Assembly (NCBI GenBank): GCA_903832665.1
Contig: CAILCG010000024.1
Coordinates: 62,001-126,000, forward strand
From: an uncultured Methanomicrobiales archaeon
GTDB taxonomy: Archaea; Halobacteriota; Methanomicrobia; Methanomicrobiales; Methanospirillaceae
Length of the DNA: 64,000 nucleotides
Reading direction: 5' to 3'
Part shown: positions 16,128-24,452 of the stretch, piece after piece
Position numbering within the stretch: position 1 is the stretch's first letter
Layout of the letters: every line of letters starts with the position of its first letter
Position numbers and translations under genes: made by a program
The notes under the pieces: model-generated
The model's database searches: none
The model's input: only the letters and a program-made list of their open reading frames with translations
Told to the model about the DNA's origin: nothing

Positions 16128-16873
16128 TGGAGATCCCGCTGGCCCTCAGGGGTATCATCGTGATCACGCGCAAGAACATGAGGCTGTATTACACAAAACC
16201 GCCGGTCCTGATGTTCGGGTTGCTGTTCCCGCTCTTCATGTTCTTTGCATTCTTCGTCGGACGCAAGCTCGACCTCGTCACGTTCTTCCCGGCATTTCTC
16301 GCAATGATGCTCTTTTTTACCGCATCGTCTGTCGGACCGCTGATTACCCCGTGGGAGAAACGGGAGAAGACCTACGAACGACTCCTGTCGTACCCGGTGA
16401 CCCAGGACAGCATCATTCTCGGCGACGTCGTGGCGGGAGCAGTTTTCGGCATTGGCATTTCCCTGCTGGTATGGATAGCAAGCCTGTTTTTCATCCCGGT
16501 TGCGATCACCAGCATCGGGCTGTTCGCTCTCGCCTTCATCCTCGGGACCCTCTCCTGTGCAGCGCTCGGTGCCCTGCTCGCCTCCCCGGCATCCGACAGT
16601 CCGCCCAATGTCATAATCTTCTCGAACCTGATCCGGTTCCCCCTCATCTTCATCTCCGGAATCTTCGTGCCGCTGACACAGATGCAGGGGCCGGGGCTTG
16701 CTCTCGCCTTCTGTTCGCCGCTCACGTATCTCGTGGACCTCTTCAATGCGGCAATGTCCGGGACATCGGTGTTTTCTCCGGCAGTCGACTGCTGCATGCT
16801 TGCCGGGATTTCGGTAGTGTTTATTCTCGCGGCCCGGCTCATCCAGACCAGAAATCTGGTGAAGGGGTTGTAA
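16127..16873 (+). CDS. ABC-2 type exporter, permease
   Basis: This 248-residue membrane protein has about six hydrophobic segments and the ABC-2 pattern, including FTASSVGPLITPWEKREKTY near residue 65 and FPLIFISGIFVPL near 170. ATG 16127 shares an A with the ATPase TGA. It should form the transmembrane half of an exporter. The substrate is unknown; neighbours and the HxlR regulator suggest a xenobiotic or lipid. A 31-base piece of this gene (16308-16338) recurs inverted at 30742-30772. Confidence 0.9.
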   Translation: MEIPLALRGIIVITRKNMRLYYTKPPVLMFGLLFPLFMFFAFFVGRKLDLVTFFPAFLAMMLFFTASSVGPLITPWEKREKTYERLLSYPVTQDSIILGDVVAGAVFGIGISLLVWIASLFFIPVAITSIGLFALAFILGTLSCAALGALLASPASDSPPNVIIFSNLIRFPLIFISGIFVPLTQMQGPGLALAFCSPLTYLVDLFNAAMSGTSVFSPAVDCCMLAGISVVFILAARLIQTRNLVKGL

Positions 16874-16898
16874 CGGCTTTTACGCGTATCAGGAAATC

Positions 16899-17162
16899 TC
16901 CGTTGGAGACGCCCCTCTTGGGAGACCAGAGGCCCTGTTAGGAAACGAGGTACAACGGAGCCCGTAACGGCGCCGGTTGTACCTCTTTTCCCAAACATGC
17001 CAATATCCGAGGTCATAATTCGCAAAAACGCGGAATGGGACCCGGAACGGGCAGAGGTTTGTCGACGGGAATGGCTGAGGTCATATTTAGCCACGTTACT
17101 ATGGCAAAAGTCAGGGCAGGATGATGTTTATGAGGTCGGGGGTTCTGGCGGGAGGCCGGATT
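16899..17162. repeat. 264-bp dispersed element, copy 3
   Basis: This copy starts 26 bases after the exporter permease stop. It keeps the GGTACAAC/GTTGTACC inverted pair and the CGCAAAAACGCGG and GGTCATATTTAGCC blocks, but differs from the other two in about the middle 40 bases. Its right end continues into a truncated SDR. Confidence 0.85.
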
Positions 17163-17242
17163 TGATTTTTTGTCACACTCTTTTTCATGGCATCTTTTAC
17201 CGGCGCTGCTCCGTGCCCCCGGTTCCGGGTCCGTCAGAAAAA
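17163..17242. repeat. SDR j, joined to the 264-bp element
   Basis: It shares the T-run, TCATGGCATCTTTTACCGGC and GTGCCCCCGGTTCCGG segments with sequence after copy 2 (6495-6560) and with SDR a. The 3' half of the usual SDR is missing. Confidence 0.6.
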
Positions 17243-17294
17243 ATATGATCGGTACCGGACAATGACTTAAGCCGCACCAGAAAAGCGTGGGGTG

Positions 17295-17732
17295 TCAAAT
17301 CCACCTCCTGACGCTTTTTTTATATTCCCGGTACCATTCCCCGAATATTTTTTCCAGCTTCCGCTCTTCGCCCGGAATTATAAAAAATTCGATCAATGCA
17401 ACAAAAATGACGGGAAATAGCAGCGTGACCAGTGTCCCCATCACTACTGCCGCACCGAAAAGGATTGCTGCCATCCTCAGGTATATAGGGTTCCGGCTCA
17501 ACCGAAACGGGCCCAACGTCACGAGTGATGTGGGTTCTTCAGATGGCTGCAGGGTGGTTGCATTTTTCAGGAATAATGAACGGCTCCAGGTGGCCAGGAC
17601 AAGATCAAAGCCGATGATGAGTAATCCACAATACGTGAAGGGCGAGGAAAGGTACACCGGAACAGGGAAGATGAAATGCAGCAGCACCGACATGATCAGC
17701 AGGATGATAAAATAATCTTGTCCGTCTGTCAT
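17295..17732 (-). CDS. ICMT/PEMT-like membrane methyltransferase
   Basis: About 145 residues from ATG 17732 (MTDGQDYFIILL) form four hydrophobic segments. The C-terminal SRNPIYLRMAAILFG and GEWYREYKKSVRRWI segments are the SAM-binding hallmark of isoprenylcysteine carboxyl methyltransferases and related phospholipid methyltransferases. An in-frame extension to 17804 looks non-coding. The substrate in archaea is not established; lipids are likely. Confidence 0.8.
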   Translation of the reverse strand: MTDGQDYFIILLIMSVLLHFIFPVPVYLSSPFTYCGLLIIGFDLVLATWSRSLFLKNATTLQPSEEPTSLVTLGPFRLSRNPIYLRMAAILFGAAVVMGTLVTLLFPVIFVALIEFFIIPGEERKLEKIFGEWYREYKKSVRRWI

Positions 17733-17820
17733 GGTTCCCGCCGGTAATAATCGTGGTTGCAGTATAGTTCGGTTAACCCCATGAAGGTGATCTTTTTGTT
17801 TCACGTTCGGCTGTCGGTCT

Positions 17821-17883
17821 TGCAGTAAGTACCGAGGAAGGACGATGGCCCCTGGAACCGATCCAATTCAGGGTCGGTCAATA
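17821..17883. repeat. SDR k, degenerate
   Basis: GCAGTAAGTACCGAGG, GACGATGGCCCC and CCGATCC are recognisable in the SDR order. It is diverged and was called only because position and order match better copies. Confidence 0.4.
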
Positions 17884-17969
17884 ATAGTTCCTGTGCATCA
17901 ACTATCGGCACTCAAAAAAAGAGGGATCGAGCCCGCCTTTTCATCCGGCAGGCCCTGAATTTTTTTGCC

Positions 17970-18440
17970 TCACATGAGGCCAAGTTGTTTCATGAAACCG
18001 ATGACGTCATAGAACAGGCGTTCTTCAACAATCTCGCCATCTTTCCAGGTGGAGACGGTACAGAATTCAAGCTTCGCTGTTTTTTCCGTTGGCGGAATCA
18101 TCTTGCCGTCTGGCCCCTTCATGGGTCCCTTCATCGTTACGGTCCAGTCGGCAACGGTGCAGGTATGATCTCCGTCCCCGATCATAATCTTGTAGGGATT
18201 ATTGACCAGCCTGTTATCAAATGTCTTGAAGAATTCCGTTGCTTCAACGTCATGGTTGTGTCGCCCGACGGTTGGCAGAGGCTGGGCCGGCCAATACACT
18301 TTTACATCTTCTTTGTGGCGTTTCCTAAAGGTCTCCCAGAGCGGACTTTGAGGACCGGCATTCCATGCATCGTCGAGTGTTTTCATTAACTGCAGGTTTT
18401 CCTTAACTCCCAGAATAATCACCATCTTACGGCGGTGCAT
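17970..18440 (-). CDS. SnoaL-like ester cyclase-family protein
   Basis: This 156-residue protein fits the SnoaL/NTF2-like fold: an N-terminal helix (NLQLMKTLDDAWNAG), a VYWPAQPLPTVGRHNH segment and the beta-sheet DGDHTCTVADWTVTMKG, ending EERLFYDVIGFMKQLGLM. Members act on polyketides or small hydrophobic molecules, or are binding proteins. ATG 18440 is used; MVIILGV at 18425 is an alternative. A TATTTATAG motif upstream could be its promoter. Confidence 0.75.
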   Translation of the reverse strand: MHRRKMVIILGVKENLQLMKTLDDAWNAGPQSPLWETFRKRHKEDVKVYWPAQPLPTVGRHNHDVEATEFFKTFDNRLVNNPYKIMIGDGDHTCTVADWTVTMKGPMKGPDGKMIPPTEKTAKLEFCTVSTWKDGEIVEERLFYDVIGFMKQLGLM

Positions 18441-18546
18441 TCCATCATAAATCTATAAATACCCTTGTCTTACTTTCGAAAACTGAGAACGAAAAAAACC
18501 CCTTTCAGGCCCGCAAAGAAAAAAACGCAAGAGAATTTCGCGTGAT

Positions 18547-18602
18547 CCCGGTTCCTGAGACCAGCGACGGCCGGTACCACTCTGGTTACGGGGCCGTCAA
18601 TT
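18547..18602. repeat. SDR l, degenerate
   Basis: CCCGGTTCCTGAGACCAG, GACGGCCGGTACC and GGGGCCGTCAATTA follow the element's order, much shortened. It lies upstream of the SnoaL-like gene on its 5' side. Confidence 0.4.
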
Positions 18603-18742
18603 AAGGACAGAACATGACTTCACATTTCCGTGACCGGTTGATGCATAAAATTGTTGGATTTTTCACGGTTTTGATCACACCATGCCCAAAAATCTTGGCG
18701 GAACTATTTTGTCCGTTTACAACAGGGTTCCTTCATTGGAGC

Positions 18743-19141
18743 TCAGAAGTCCTGGAGCTGGGTGATCTGTATCAGGTTCCCGCAGGTGTCATCCAGTACT
18801 GCTATGGTCGCAGGGGTACCCGGCAGCTTTGTTGGCTCCATGGTAAACTTCACGCCCAGCTTTTTCAATCGTTCATACTCTTTCCGGATATCATCCACAA
18901 AAAATGATGCAGCGTAAATTCCCTGCCGTAAAAGAGCTTCCTGGTATGCCTTTGCAGCGGGATTTTCATTTGGCTCAAGAACCAGCTGGGTCCCATCCGG
19001 GTCTTCCGGTGAGACAACCGTCAGCCACCGGTATGTTCCGGCTGATATGTCTGCCTTTTTTACAAATCCAAGAATATCAGTATAGAATGTGAGTGCCTTC
19101 GCCTGATCATTAACAAGGACACTGGCCAGTTTGATTCTCAT
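18743..19141 (-). CDS. VOC-superfamily (glyoxalase-like) protein
   Basis: The protein has 132 residues in two beta-alpha-beta-beta-beta halves: LASVLVNDQAKALTFYTDIL at the start and YAASFFVDDIRKEYERLKKL in the middle. DDTCGNLIQITQL closes the domain with the metal-ligand position of VOC proteins. Members bind or convert small molecules, from methylglyoxal to antibiotics. It starts at ATG 19141. Confidence 0.85.
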   Translation of the reverse strand: MRIKLASVLVNDQAKALTFYTDILGFVKKADISAGTYRWLTVVSPEDPDGTQLVLEPNENPAAKAYQEALLRQGIYAASFFVDDIRKEYERLKKLGVKFTMEPTKLPGTPATIAVLDDTCGNLIQITQLQDF

Positions 19142-19206
19142 ATACTCCTGATGGTTGAGTGAACTTATAAAAAAATTGTGACGTTGCCGGTGATGGCAAT
19201 ACTTAT

Positions 19207-19322
19207 CAGAGTTTCAGGTTCCGTTAAAAAAACTGCGGGTCCTGCACCGGATCCGGTTACCGGTACTACCACTCCGGCTACCGGGTCTGTCAATGAATGA
19301 ATGGCCAGGGTCCGCTCCACCC
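19207..19322. repeat. SDR m
   Basis: It has TTTCAGGTTCCG, TGCGGGTCCTGCACCGG, ATCCGGTTACCGGTAC and a second GGGTCTGTCAATGAAT end followed by GGTCCGCTCCAC. It seems to hold two overlapping 3' ends. Confidence 0.5.
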
Positions 19323-19498
19323 GGTGGCTGAAAATGGATCGTGAACCTCCATTGCCTTCCGGTTTTTTGCAAAACCCGGATATTCTTTAGTCTTCCACCG
19401 GCTTTCCGTTTCTGACCGGCGATCTCGAATGGCCGGGTCTCCATGGTGCAGTAATTTTATATCCAAATATCTTCAATCCACAATCATTCAGGATTATA

Positions 19499-20000
19499 AT
19501 GAAAACAGTCTGCTCGTATTTGTCCATCCGTCATCAGTCCCGGGACATACCCGGACGAGCCGGTCAGCCACGGTGTCTGTAAATCCTGTTACGATGATAT
19601 TCTTGCGCGGCATGGGTTCAATGCCCGGAAATTTCTTGATATGCTTGAATCTCCCGTTTTTCTGGTAGATGACGATGTCAGGATCCTTGCAGCAAATACG
19701 TTTGCCCTTGCAATCGTGAATAACCCCCTGGAACAGATCCAGGGAAAACTCGGGGGAAAGATCCTGGACTGTCTCAATGCCTTTCTCCCGGAAGGCTGTG
19801 GGAAAACGCCGTTCTGTCCGGATTGTCCCATCCGGATGTCGGTGAACGAAACCTATGCAACCGGCCAGGCAGTTACGCGACGCCCGGCCAATCTCTGCCG
19901 CAAGATCCGGGATGGTAAAGAAAATTTACACCTGCTGATCTCTACCCGGAAAGCCGGCGATGTTGTGCTGCTCCAGCTTGAACCTGCGGAAACAGCCTGA
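19499..20000 (+). pseudogene. Zinc-binding PAS-domain protein, frameshifted near the start
   Basis: ATG 19499 opens MKTVCSY, then runs out of frame. Removing one T at 19519-19521 joins it to CPSVISPGTYPDEPVSHG and VCKSCYDDILARHGF and the rest, giving about 166 residues. The N-terminal CxxC pairs resemble the zinc-binding segment beside sensor domains in methanogens. Residues 50-165 are a PAS-like domain (SPVFLVDDDVRILAAN) carrying CGKTPFCPDC. It is a probable small redox or ligand sensor. If the shift is real, translation could begin internally at ATG 19641 and yield only the PAS part. Confidence 0.75.
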
Positions 20001-20193
20001 TATTTTTTTGAGATTCCCTGGACGGGAATTTTTGTTTTCAATCCATGTTTGATCCCCGCGGTAGTGCTGCCGGTTAGTGGGGTTGACAGTGGCATGAATC
20101 CAATACGGCCGGGTCCCCCGGTCAATGCGAGCCCGGCCTGCGTCATGTTCTGCATATATGTTCCCGGAAAGCGCCCCTGATTGTCAATAACTG

Positions 20194-20224
20194 TAACTAA
20201 TGGTTACAAACTAACCGATAGTTA
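20194..20224. promoter_or_regulatory. Probable TetR operator upstream of the PPOX-flavoprotein-TetR operon
   Basis: TAACTAATGGTTA and TAACCGATAGTTA form a 13-base inverted repeat with two mismatches and a five-base spacer. The right arm abuts the TATA-like TTATATTTTA at 20222-20231, so a bound repressor would block TBP. The operon downstream ends with a TetR regulator, suggesting autoregulation. Confidence 0.7.
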
Positions 20225-20231
20225 TATTTTA
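20222..20231 (+). promoter_or_regulatory. TATA box of the PPOX-flavoprotein-TetR operon
   Basis: TTATATTTTA fits an archaeal TATA box. It implies a transcription start near 20255, leaving a leader of about 60 bases before ATG 20314. Confidence 0.6.
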
Positions 20232-20313
20232 ACCAAGAGCTTTTATTATGTACTGAGACCGTCCCCGGGCAGGTTCCCGGTCGTCTGTCTCAAAAAAAGG
20301 AGAAGATTATTCC

Positions 20314-20708
20314 ATGGTTACCCTGACTGAGGAGATCAAAGAATCGCTACGGGGATCGAAGATCGCGTTCCTTGCAACATCGTCAAAAAACGGCATCCCC
20401 AATGTTGTCCCGATCGCGGCGTTCGAGCTCCTGGATGACGGGAGGATGCCTCGGATCAGTTCTTCAACAAGACATTGCAGAACCTGGAGGAGAACCCGGC
20501 AATCGCCCTGTCATGGTGGGGGGACAAGGGCGGTTTCCAGATCAAGGGGGCCGTCACTATCCACACGAATGACGAGATCTTCCGGCAGGATGTTGCCTGG
20601 ATGAAGGAGAGCTGGCCGAAATTTGTGCCCAAGTCCGCAGTGCTCGTGAAGATCACGGGCGTGTACGTGGTTAAACCGGGTCCCGAGCCCGGGAAGAAGA
20701 TCCTGTAA
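20314..20708 (+). pseudogene. Pyridoxamine 5'-phosphate oxidase-family flavoprotein, frameshifted
   Basis: The first 48 residues (LTEEIKESLRGSKIAFLATS, then KNGIPNVVPIAAFELLDDGR) and the tail beginning DQFFNKTLQNLEENPAIALS lie in different frames. They join if one missing base is supplied near 20455. Together they make a protein of about 131 residues with the split-barrel FMN-binding fold. Family members bind FMN or F420 and reduce small molecules. It is the first gene of a unit with the flavodoxin-ferredoxin and TetR genes. The join could be an assembly error. Confidence 0.8.
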
Positions 20709-20790
20709 TACGAGTGGGTACATAGCCAGCCTTCAACACAGAAAAAAAAAGATCCGGAAAAATCCGGGTGGCTCAAAGGGAGGAGATCCC

Positions 20791-21591
20791 ATGAAACCAT
20801 CATCACTAAAACTTGTTTATTTTTCACCAACGGGAACAACAAAGGCCGTTGTCCAGGCAATAGCCCGCGGAATACGTCACGGAAATGAGGAATATATCGA
20901 TATCACCCGGCCCGAAGCGAGAAAGCAGCCATTGAAGACTTCGGAAAATGATCTGCTCGTAGTTGCCGTGCCGGTGTACATGGGTAGAGTGCCGGCCGTG
21001 TTAATGGAATGGCTGCCGACAATACAGGCGCAGAATACCCCCGCTGTCTGCGTTGTCGTGTATGGCAATCGCGTGTATGAGGACGCACTTCTCGAGCTGA
21101 GCGATATCCTGACGAAATGCGGGTGCAGGCCGATCGCCGGAGGGGCCTGGGTTGGGGAGCATTCCTTCTCCCGTCCCGGAACTCCGACCGCAGAGGGTCG
21201 TCCCGATGCACGTGACCTGAACCATGCGGAATTGTTCGGGCAAAAAATCCGGGAAACGATCAACGCGATTTCATCAACCGGCAAGCCCCCTGAGGTAACC
21301 CTGCCCGGCTGCCGTCCGTATCGTGGCGATTCGAAGTTATGGACGGTTGATTTTATCGCGGTCAGTGACGAGTGTGTCCAGTGCGGGATCTGTGCAGAGG
21401 GGTGTCCAGTCGGTGCCATCGATCCGCACAACAGCCGGGCGATCGATACGAACACCTGCATCACGTGCTGCGCCTGCATCAGGAACTGTCCTCACCACAC
21501 AAGGACCATGAAACCCGGCCTGGTCATGGATGCCTCGGTGCGTCTGAGTACCCTGTACAGCGAGCGAAAGGAGCCGGAATTTTTTCTATGA
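20791..21591 (+). CDS. EFR1-type flavodoxin-ferredoxin fusion
   Basis: This protein of 266 residues joins a flavodoxin-like domain (residues 1-165, FMN loop FSPTGTTKAVVQ at 11-22) to a C-terminal ferredoxin domain with two 4Fe-4S motifs, CVQCGICAEGCP and CITCCACIRNCP. Such proteins shuttle electrons between flavins and Fe-S partners. Next to a PPOX-like protein and a TetR repressor it probably feeds a stress- or xenobiotic-induced reductase. It starts at ATG 20791 with a GGGAGGAG ribosome site. Confidence 0.95.
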   Translation: MKPSSLKLVYFSPTGTTKAVVQAIARGIRHGNEEYIDITRPEARKQPLKTSENDLLVVAVPVYMGRVPAVLMEWLPTIQAQNTPAVCVVVYGNRVYEDALLELSDILTKCGCRPIAGGAWVGEHSFSRPGTPTAEGRPDARDLNHAELFGQKIRETINAISSTGKPPEVTLPGCRPYRGDSKLWTVDFIAVSDECVQCGICAEGCPVGAIDPHNSRAIDTNTCITCCACIRNCPHHTRTMKPGLVMDASVRLSTLYSERKEPEFFL

Positions 21592-21718
21592 CTTTTCCTA
21601 TGACTCATGACCCGCGTAACAAAAATATACCGGGAGTAACCTGGGAAGAAAAAAAGATTAAACACTTCTCGTACCAGGTTGCATGACTGAACAGGAGTAT
21701 TCGTAAGGAATTACTGCC

Positions 21719-22387
21719 ATGGGTATCACCGAACGAAAACAACGGGAGAAGGAACAGCGAAAGAAAGAGATCCTTGATGCAGCCGAACGGCTCTTCTTCT
21801 CCCGGGGGTACGAGGATGTGTCCATGGATCAGATCGCCCGCGAGGTCGAGCTGAACAAGGCCACCCTCTATCTCTATTGCAAAAACAAAGAGACGCTCTT
21901 TGCGGAAATCGTGCTCCGGGGCATCGCGATCCTGCAGAAAAAATTCATGGAATGCATGGAGCAGCAGGTCCCGGGCATTGTCAAGGTCACCCTGATGGGC
22001 GAGGCCTATTACCGGTTTTCGCAGGAACACCCGGATTACCTGCGACTGATCCACTTTTACGGTACGGAACGCTTTTCCCGGGAGAATCCCTGTACCGCGG
22101 AGTTCGGAAACGGGTATGGCACGTGCCGGATGATCCTGAAAGACGCGGTCCAGGAGGGGATCGATGACGGTACGATACGGGCCGATCTCGATCCGTTCCT
22201 GATCTCGATGTACCTGATGATCTCGTTCATGGGCATCTTGTCCATGGAAGACAAATGGAAACGGGTGATCGAGGCAGGGGGGTTCAGTTACGAGCAGTAC
22301 TCCCGGGAATTCTTCCGGTTCATCACCCCTGCGATCGCTTCCGGTGAGAAATCACTCCCCCTGGATAGCAAGAATTTTACAGCATGA
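21719..22387 (+). CDS. TetR/AcrR-family repressor
   Basis: This 222-residue protein has a TetR N-terminus: ILDAAERLFFSRGYEDVSMD followed by QIAREVELNKATLYLYCKNK. The C-terminal ligand domain spans residues 70-215. It is the third gene after the PPOX-like and flavoprotein genes, and the inverted repeat at 20194-20224 is the likely target. A leader of about 130 bases precedes it, so it may also have its own start site. Confidence 0.9.
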   Translation: MGITERKQREKEQRKKEILDAAERLFFSRGYEDVSMDQIAREVELNKATLYLYCKNKETLFAEIVLRGIAILQKKFMECMEQQVPGIVKVTLMGEAYYRFSQEHPDYLRLIHFYGTERFSRENPCTAEFGNGYGTCRMILKDAVQEGIDDGTIRADLDPFLISMYLMISFMGILSMEDKWKRVIEAGGFSYEQYSREFFRFITPAIASGEKSLPLDSKNFTA

Positions 22388-22730
22388 TGCGGAACCGGGC
22401 CGGGCCAAACGGCCGGGCGCCGAGGGGAATAATGATAGCCTTTTTTGCCGCATATGCGAAACAGATGCCGGACTCCCTGCTTGAAACGAGTAAACGTTTT
22501 GGCATACGGCCGTTGTGGGGAGAATATCGATTGTCGTTCTGAAAACAGAATGAAATTCGTTTTCCGGTCCAGGGAGTAATTTTTCGTAGTTTCCGATTAC
22601 CATATCCAGGGTTCCTCCCAGGTAGCGTAACCGCGAACAAGATCGATACAATTATACCGTCGCCCCCCCCCCTTACGTATATAAACCTTTAACTAATTTC
22701 CCATTACTTCAATGGAGATGAATCTTTGCG
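22388..22730. other. Non-coding gap after the TetR gene
   Basis: A GGCCGGGC/GCCCGG-rich stretch near 22397-22425 could form a terminator hairpin. A minus-strand open frame at 22352-22651 has no recognisable domain. A run of ten C lies near 22663-22672, a place where the assembly may be uncertain. Nothing else is seen. Confidence 0.4.
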
Positions 22731-22734
22731 AAAT

Positions 22735-22901
22735 CTACCGGCACATCCCAACCTGCCCGTGCGGGAAAATTCGCGTCCAGGACAATCCCCTCCAGGATCA
22801 AAGGCCTCGATGAGATCACCGGAGGTTCCGGGTGCGGGAAGACTCTTTTTGCATTCGAGTTCATCCTCCGGGGGACCACAGGGTATATCGCGAAGAGATG
22901 A
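22735..22901 (+). pseudogene. KaiC/RecA-like ATPase remnant
   Basis: The frame carries RIKGLDEITGG directly joined to SGCGKTLFAFEFILRGT and stops soon after. In KaiC-like proteins GLDEITGGG and the Walker A GxxGxGKT are separated by about a dozen residues, so an internal deletion has removed those. The rest of the ATPase, several hundred residues, is absent. No start codon in frame is evident. It lies directly before a PAS histidine kinase, a pairing often seen in this archaeal group. Confidence 0.75.
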
Positions 22902-22991
22902 GTGGGAACAATCCCGAAGATCTGCCCCTCTCATCCGGCTCGATGATCAACGGACCCTTTCACGGAACGGGGCTGCAGGTGCCCGGTTCCC

Positions 22992-24082
22992 ATGATGCAT
23001 CCTCCGGGACGTACCCCAGAAGAAGACCGTATCATCGCACTCCGGCTCGAAAATGCGATGGCCATTGGCAATATCGCGTGGTGGGAGATGGACCTGCCGG
23101 ATGGCAGTATCCGGTTCCACGAGCGGAAGGCAAGGGTGCTGGGGTTCAGTCCTGAACAGTTCCGGCACTATAGCGATTTTAAAAACTTCTCCATCCCGAT
23201 GACCTGGAGCGTGTCATGCAGGCGATGTATGACCATATCGAAGGAAGGGCAGCCGTGTACGAAACCGCGTACCGGATCCGGACGTCCTCTGGTGATTATC
23301 TCTGGTTTCGGGATGTCGGTCGTATCACCCGCAGGACCGAGATCGTACCCGGGGAAATGTCCCTGACCGTTACCGGCATGGTTGTCGATATTACCCGGCA
23401 GATGCATACGGAAGATACACTGCGGGAGAGAGAGGAGCACCTGAAGGAGGCGCTTGCCGAGAAGGAGATCCTTCTCTCTGAGATCCACCACCGGGTAAAG
23501 AATAACCTGACCGCGTTGATCTCGCTGCTCAGCCTCGAAGGCTCGTACGAAGAGACGCCTGCGGGAAAGGCGATCAAAAAGGATCTCCAGGACCGGGCCC
23601 GGAGCATGGCCCTCATCCACGAGACCCTGTATCAGACCCACCAGTACGGTGAGGTCGACACGGGGGTTTACCTGACAAACCTCACCCGTCAGCTGGTAAA
23701 TTCATTCACCACGACAAAAACTGTGAAGATCGCCGTCGATGCCCATGGGGTCATGCTCGGCATATCCCGTGCAACCCCTGTCGGGCTCATCATCAACGAG
23801 CTCGTCACGAACTCGTTCAAATACGCATTTCCGGAATCGTTCGATGCCCTGACCGTCCGGCAGGCTCCCCCCACCATCAGTATCTCTCTCACAAAAAACG
23901 ACGAGGAGTACGTTATGGCAGTGAAGGATAATGGTGTCGGACTTCCCCCGGGATTTGATCTCGCCACAACGCGGACTCTCGGCCTGAAGCTGGTAAACTT
24001 TTTGGCAAAGCACCAGATGCAGGCGGATGTAGAGGTCAACTCAACGGATGGAACTGAATATATTTTCCGGTTCCTGGAATAG
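22992..24082 (+). pseudogene. PAS histidine kinase (HisKA_2/HWE-type), frameshifted
   Basis: ATG 22992 opens a PAS domain (RLENAMAIGNIAWWEMDLPD, then LGFSPEQFRHYSDF) that leaves frame near 23190. The rest of the PAS continues in another frame as HPDDLERVMQAMYDHIEG. One missing base would join them. The second part has the phosphoacceptor segment SEIHHRVKNNLTALISLLSL near 23480 and an ATPase with NELVTNSFKYAFPE and DNGVGLPPGF. It is a cytoplasmic sensor kinase without membrane segments. ATG 23216 could still express the kinase half alone (288 residues). Confidence 0.85.
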
Positions 24083-24149
24083 AATATAATTCCGGCCATC
24101 ACGAATCGGGAACGGGTTTTCGGGTACCGTTCATATTCATGGCCGGATT

Positions 24150-24181
24150 CCCTGCATTCCGGTTCCGGGTCCTCTAATCAA
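24150..24181. repeat. SDR n, fragment
   Basis: CCTGCATTCCGGTTCCGGGT and CCTCTAATCAACG match the middle and end of SDR copies. It is the last member seen going right; none was found from here to 64,000. Confidence 0.4.
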
Positions 24182-24452
24182 CGAAGGCTGTAGCTGCCGC
24201 TGTCTCTCATTCATAATTCCCGTTCAGGCCGGCAACCCCCACCTCTCCCCGGTTCAAGTCTGCCACAGTCTCTCCCGGTAATTCATCTGCCATTCCGATC
24301 TGGTATCCGGGCCCGGGAATCCTCCCCCGCTATTTAGGAGAAAAGCGGGGCCTTGCAGTACACAAGCAGTTTTCCCTCCTCTTCCCGCGTGGCAGGTCCC
24401 GGCATCTTTTCGATATCATTATGCCGAAGAACAGGTTGACCACTTAGTACCC

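Noticed and set aside
16027-16941. 304-codon frame over the ABC exporter genes
   Set aside because: It is out of frame with clearly identified ATPase and permease genes and is an Arg/Pro/His-rich shadow.
22352-22651. 99-codon minus frame after TetR
   Set aside because: No recognisable motif, and it overlaps the TetR 3' end and a likely terminator hairpin.
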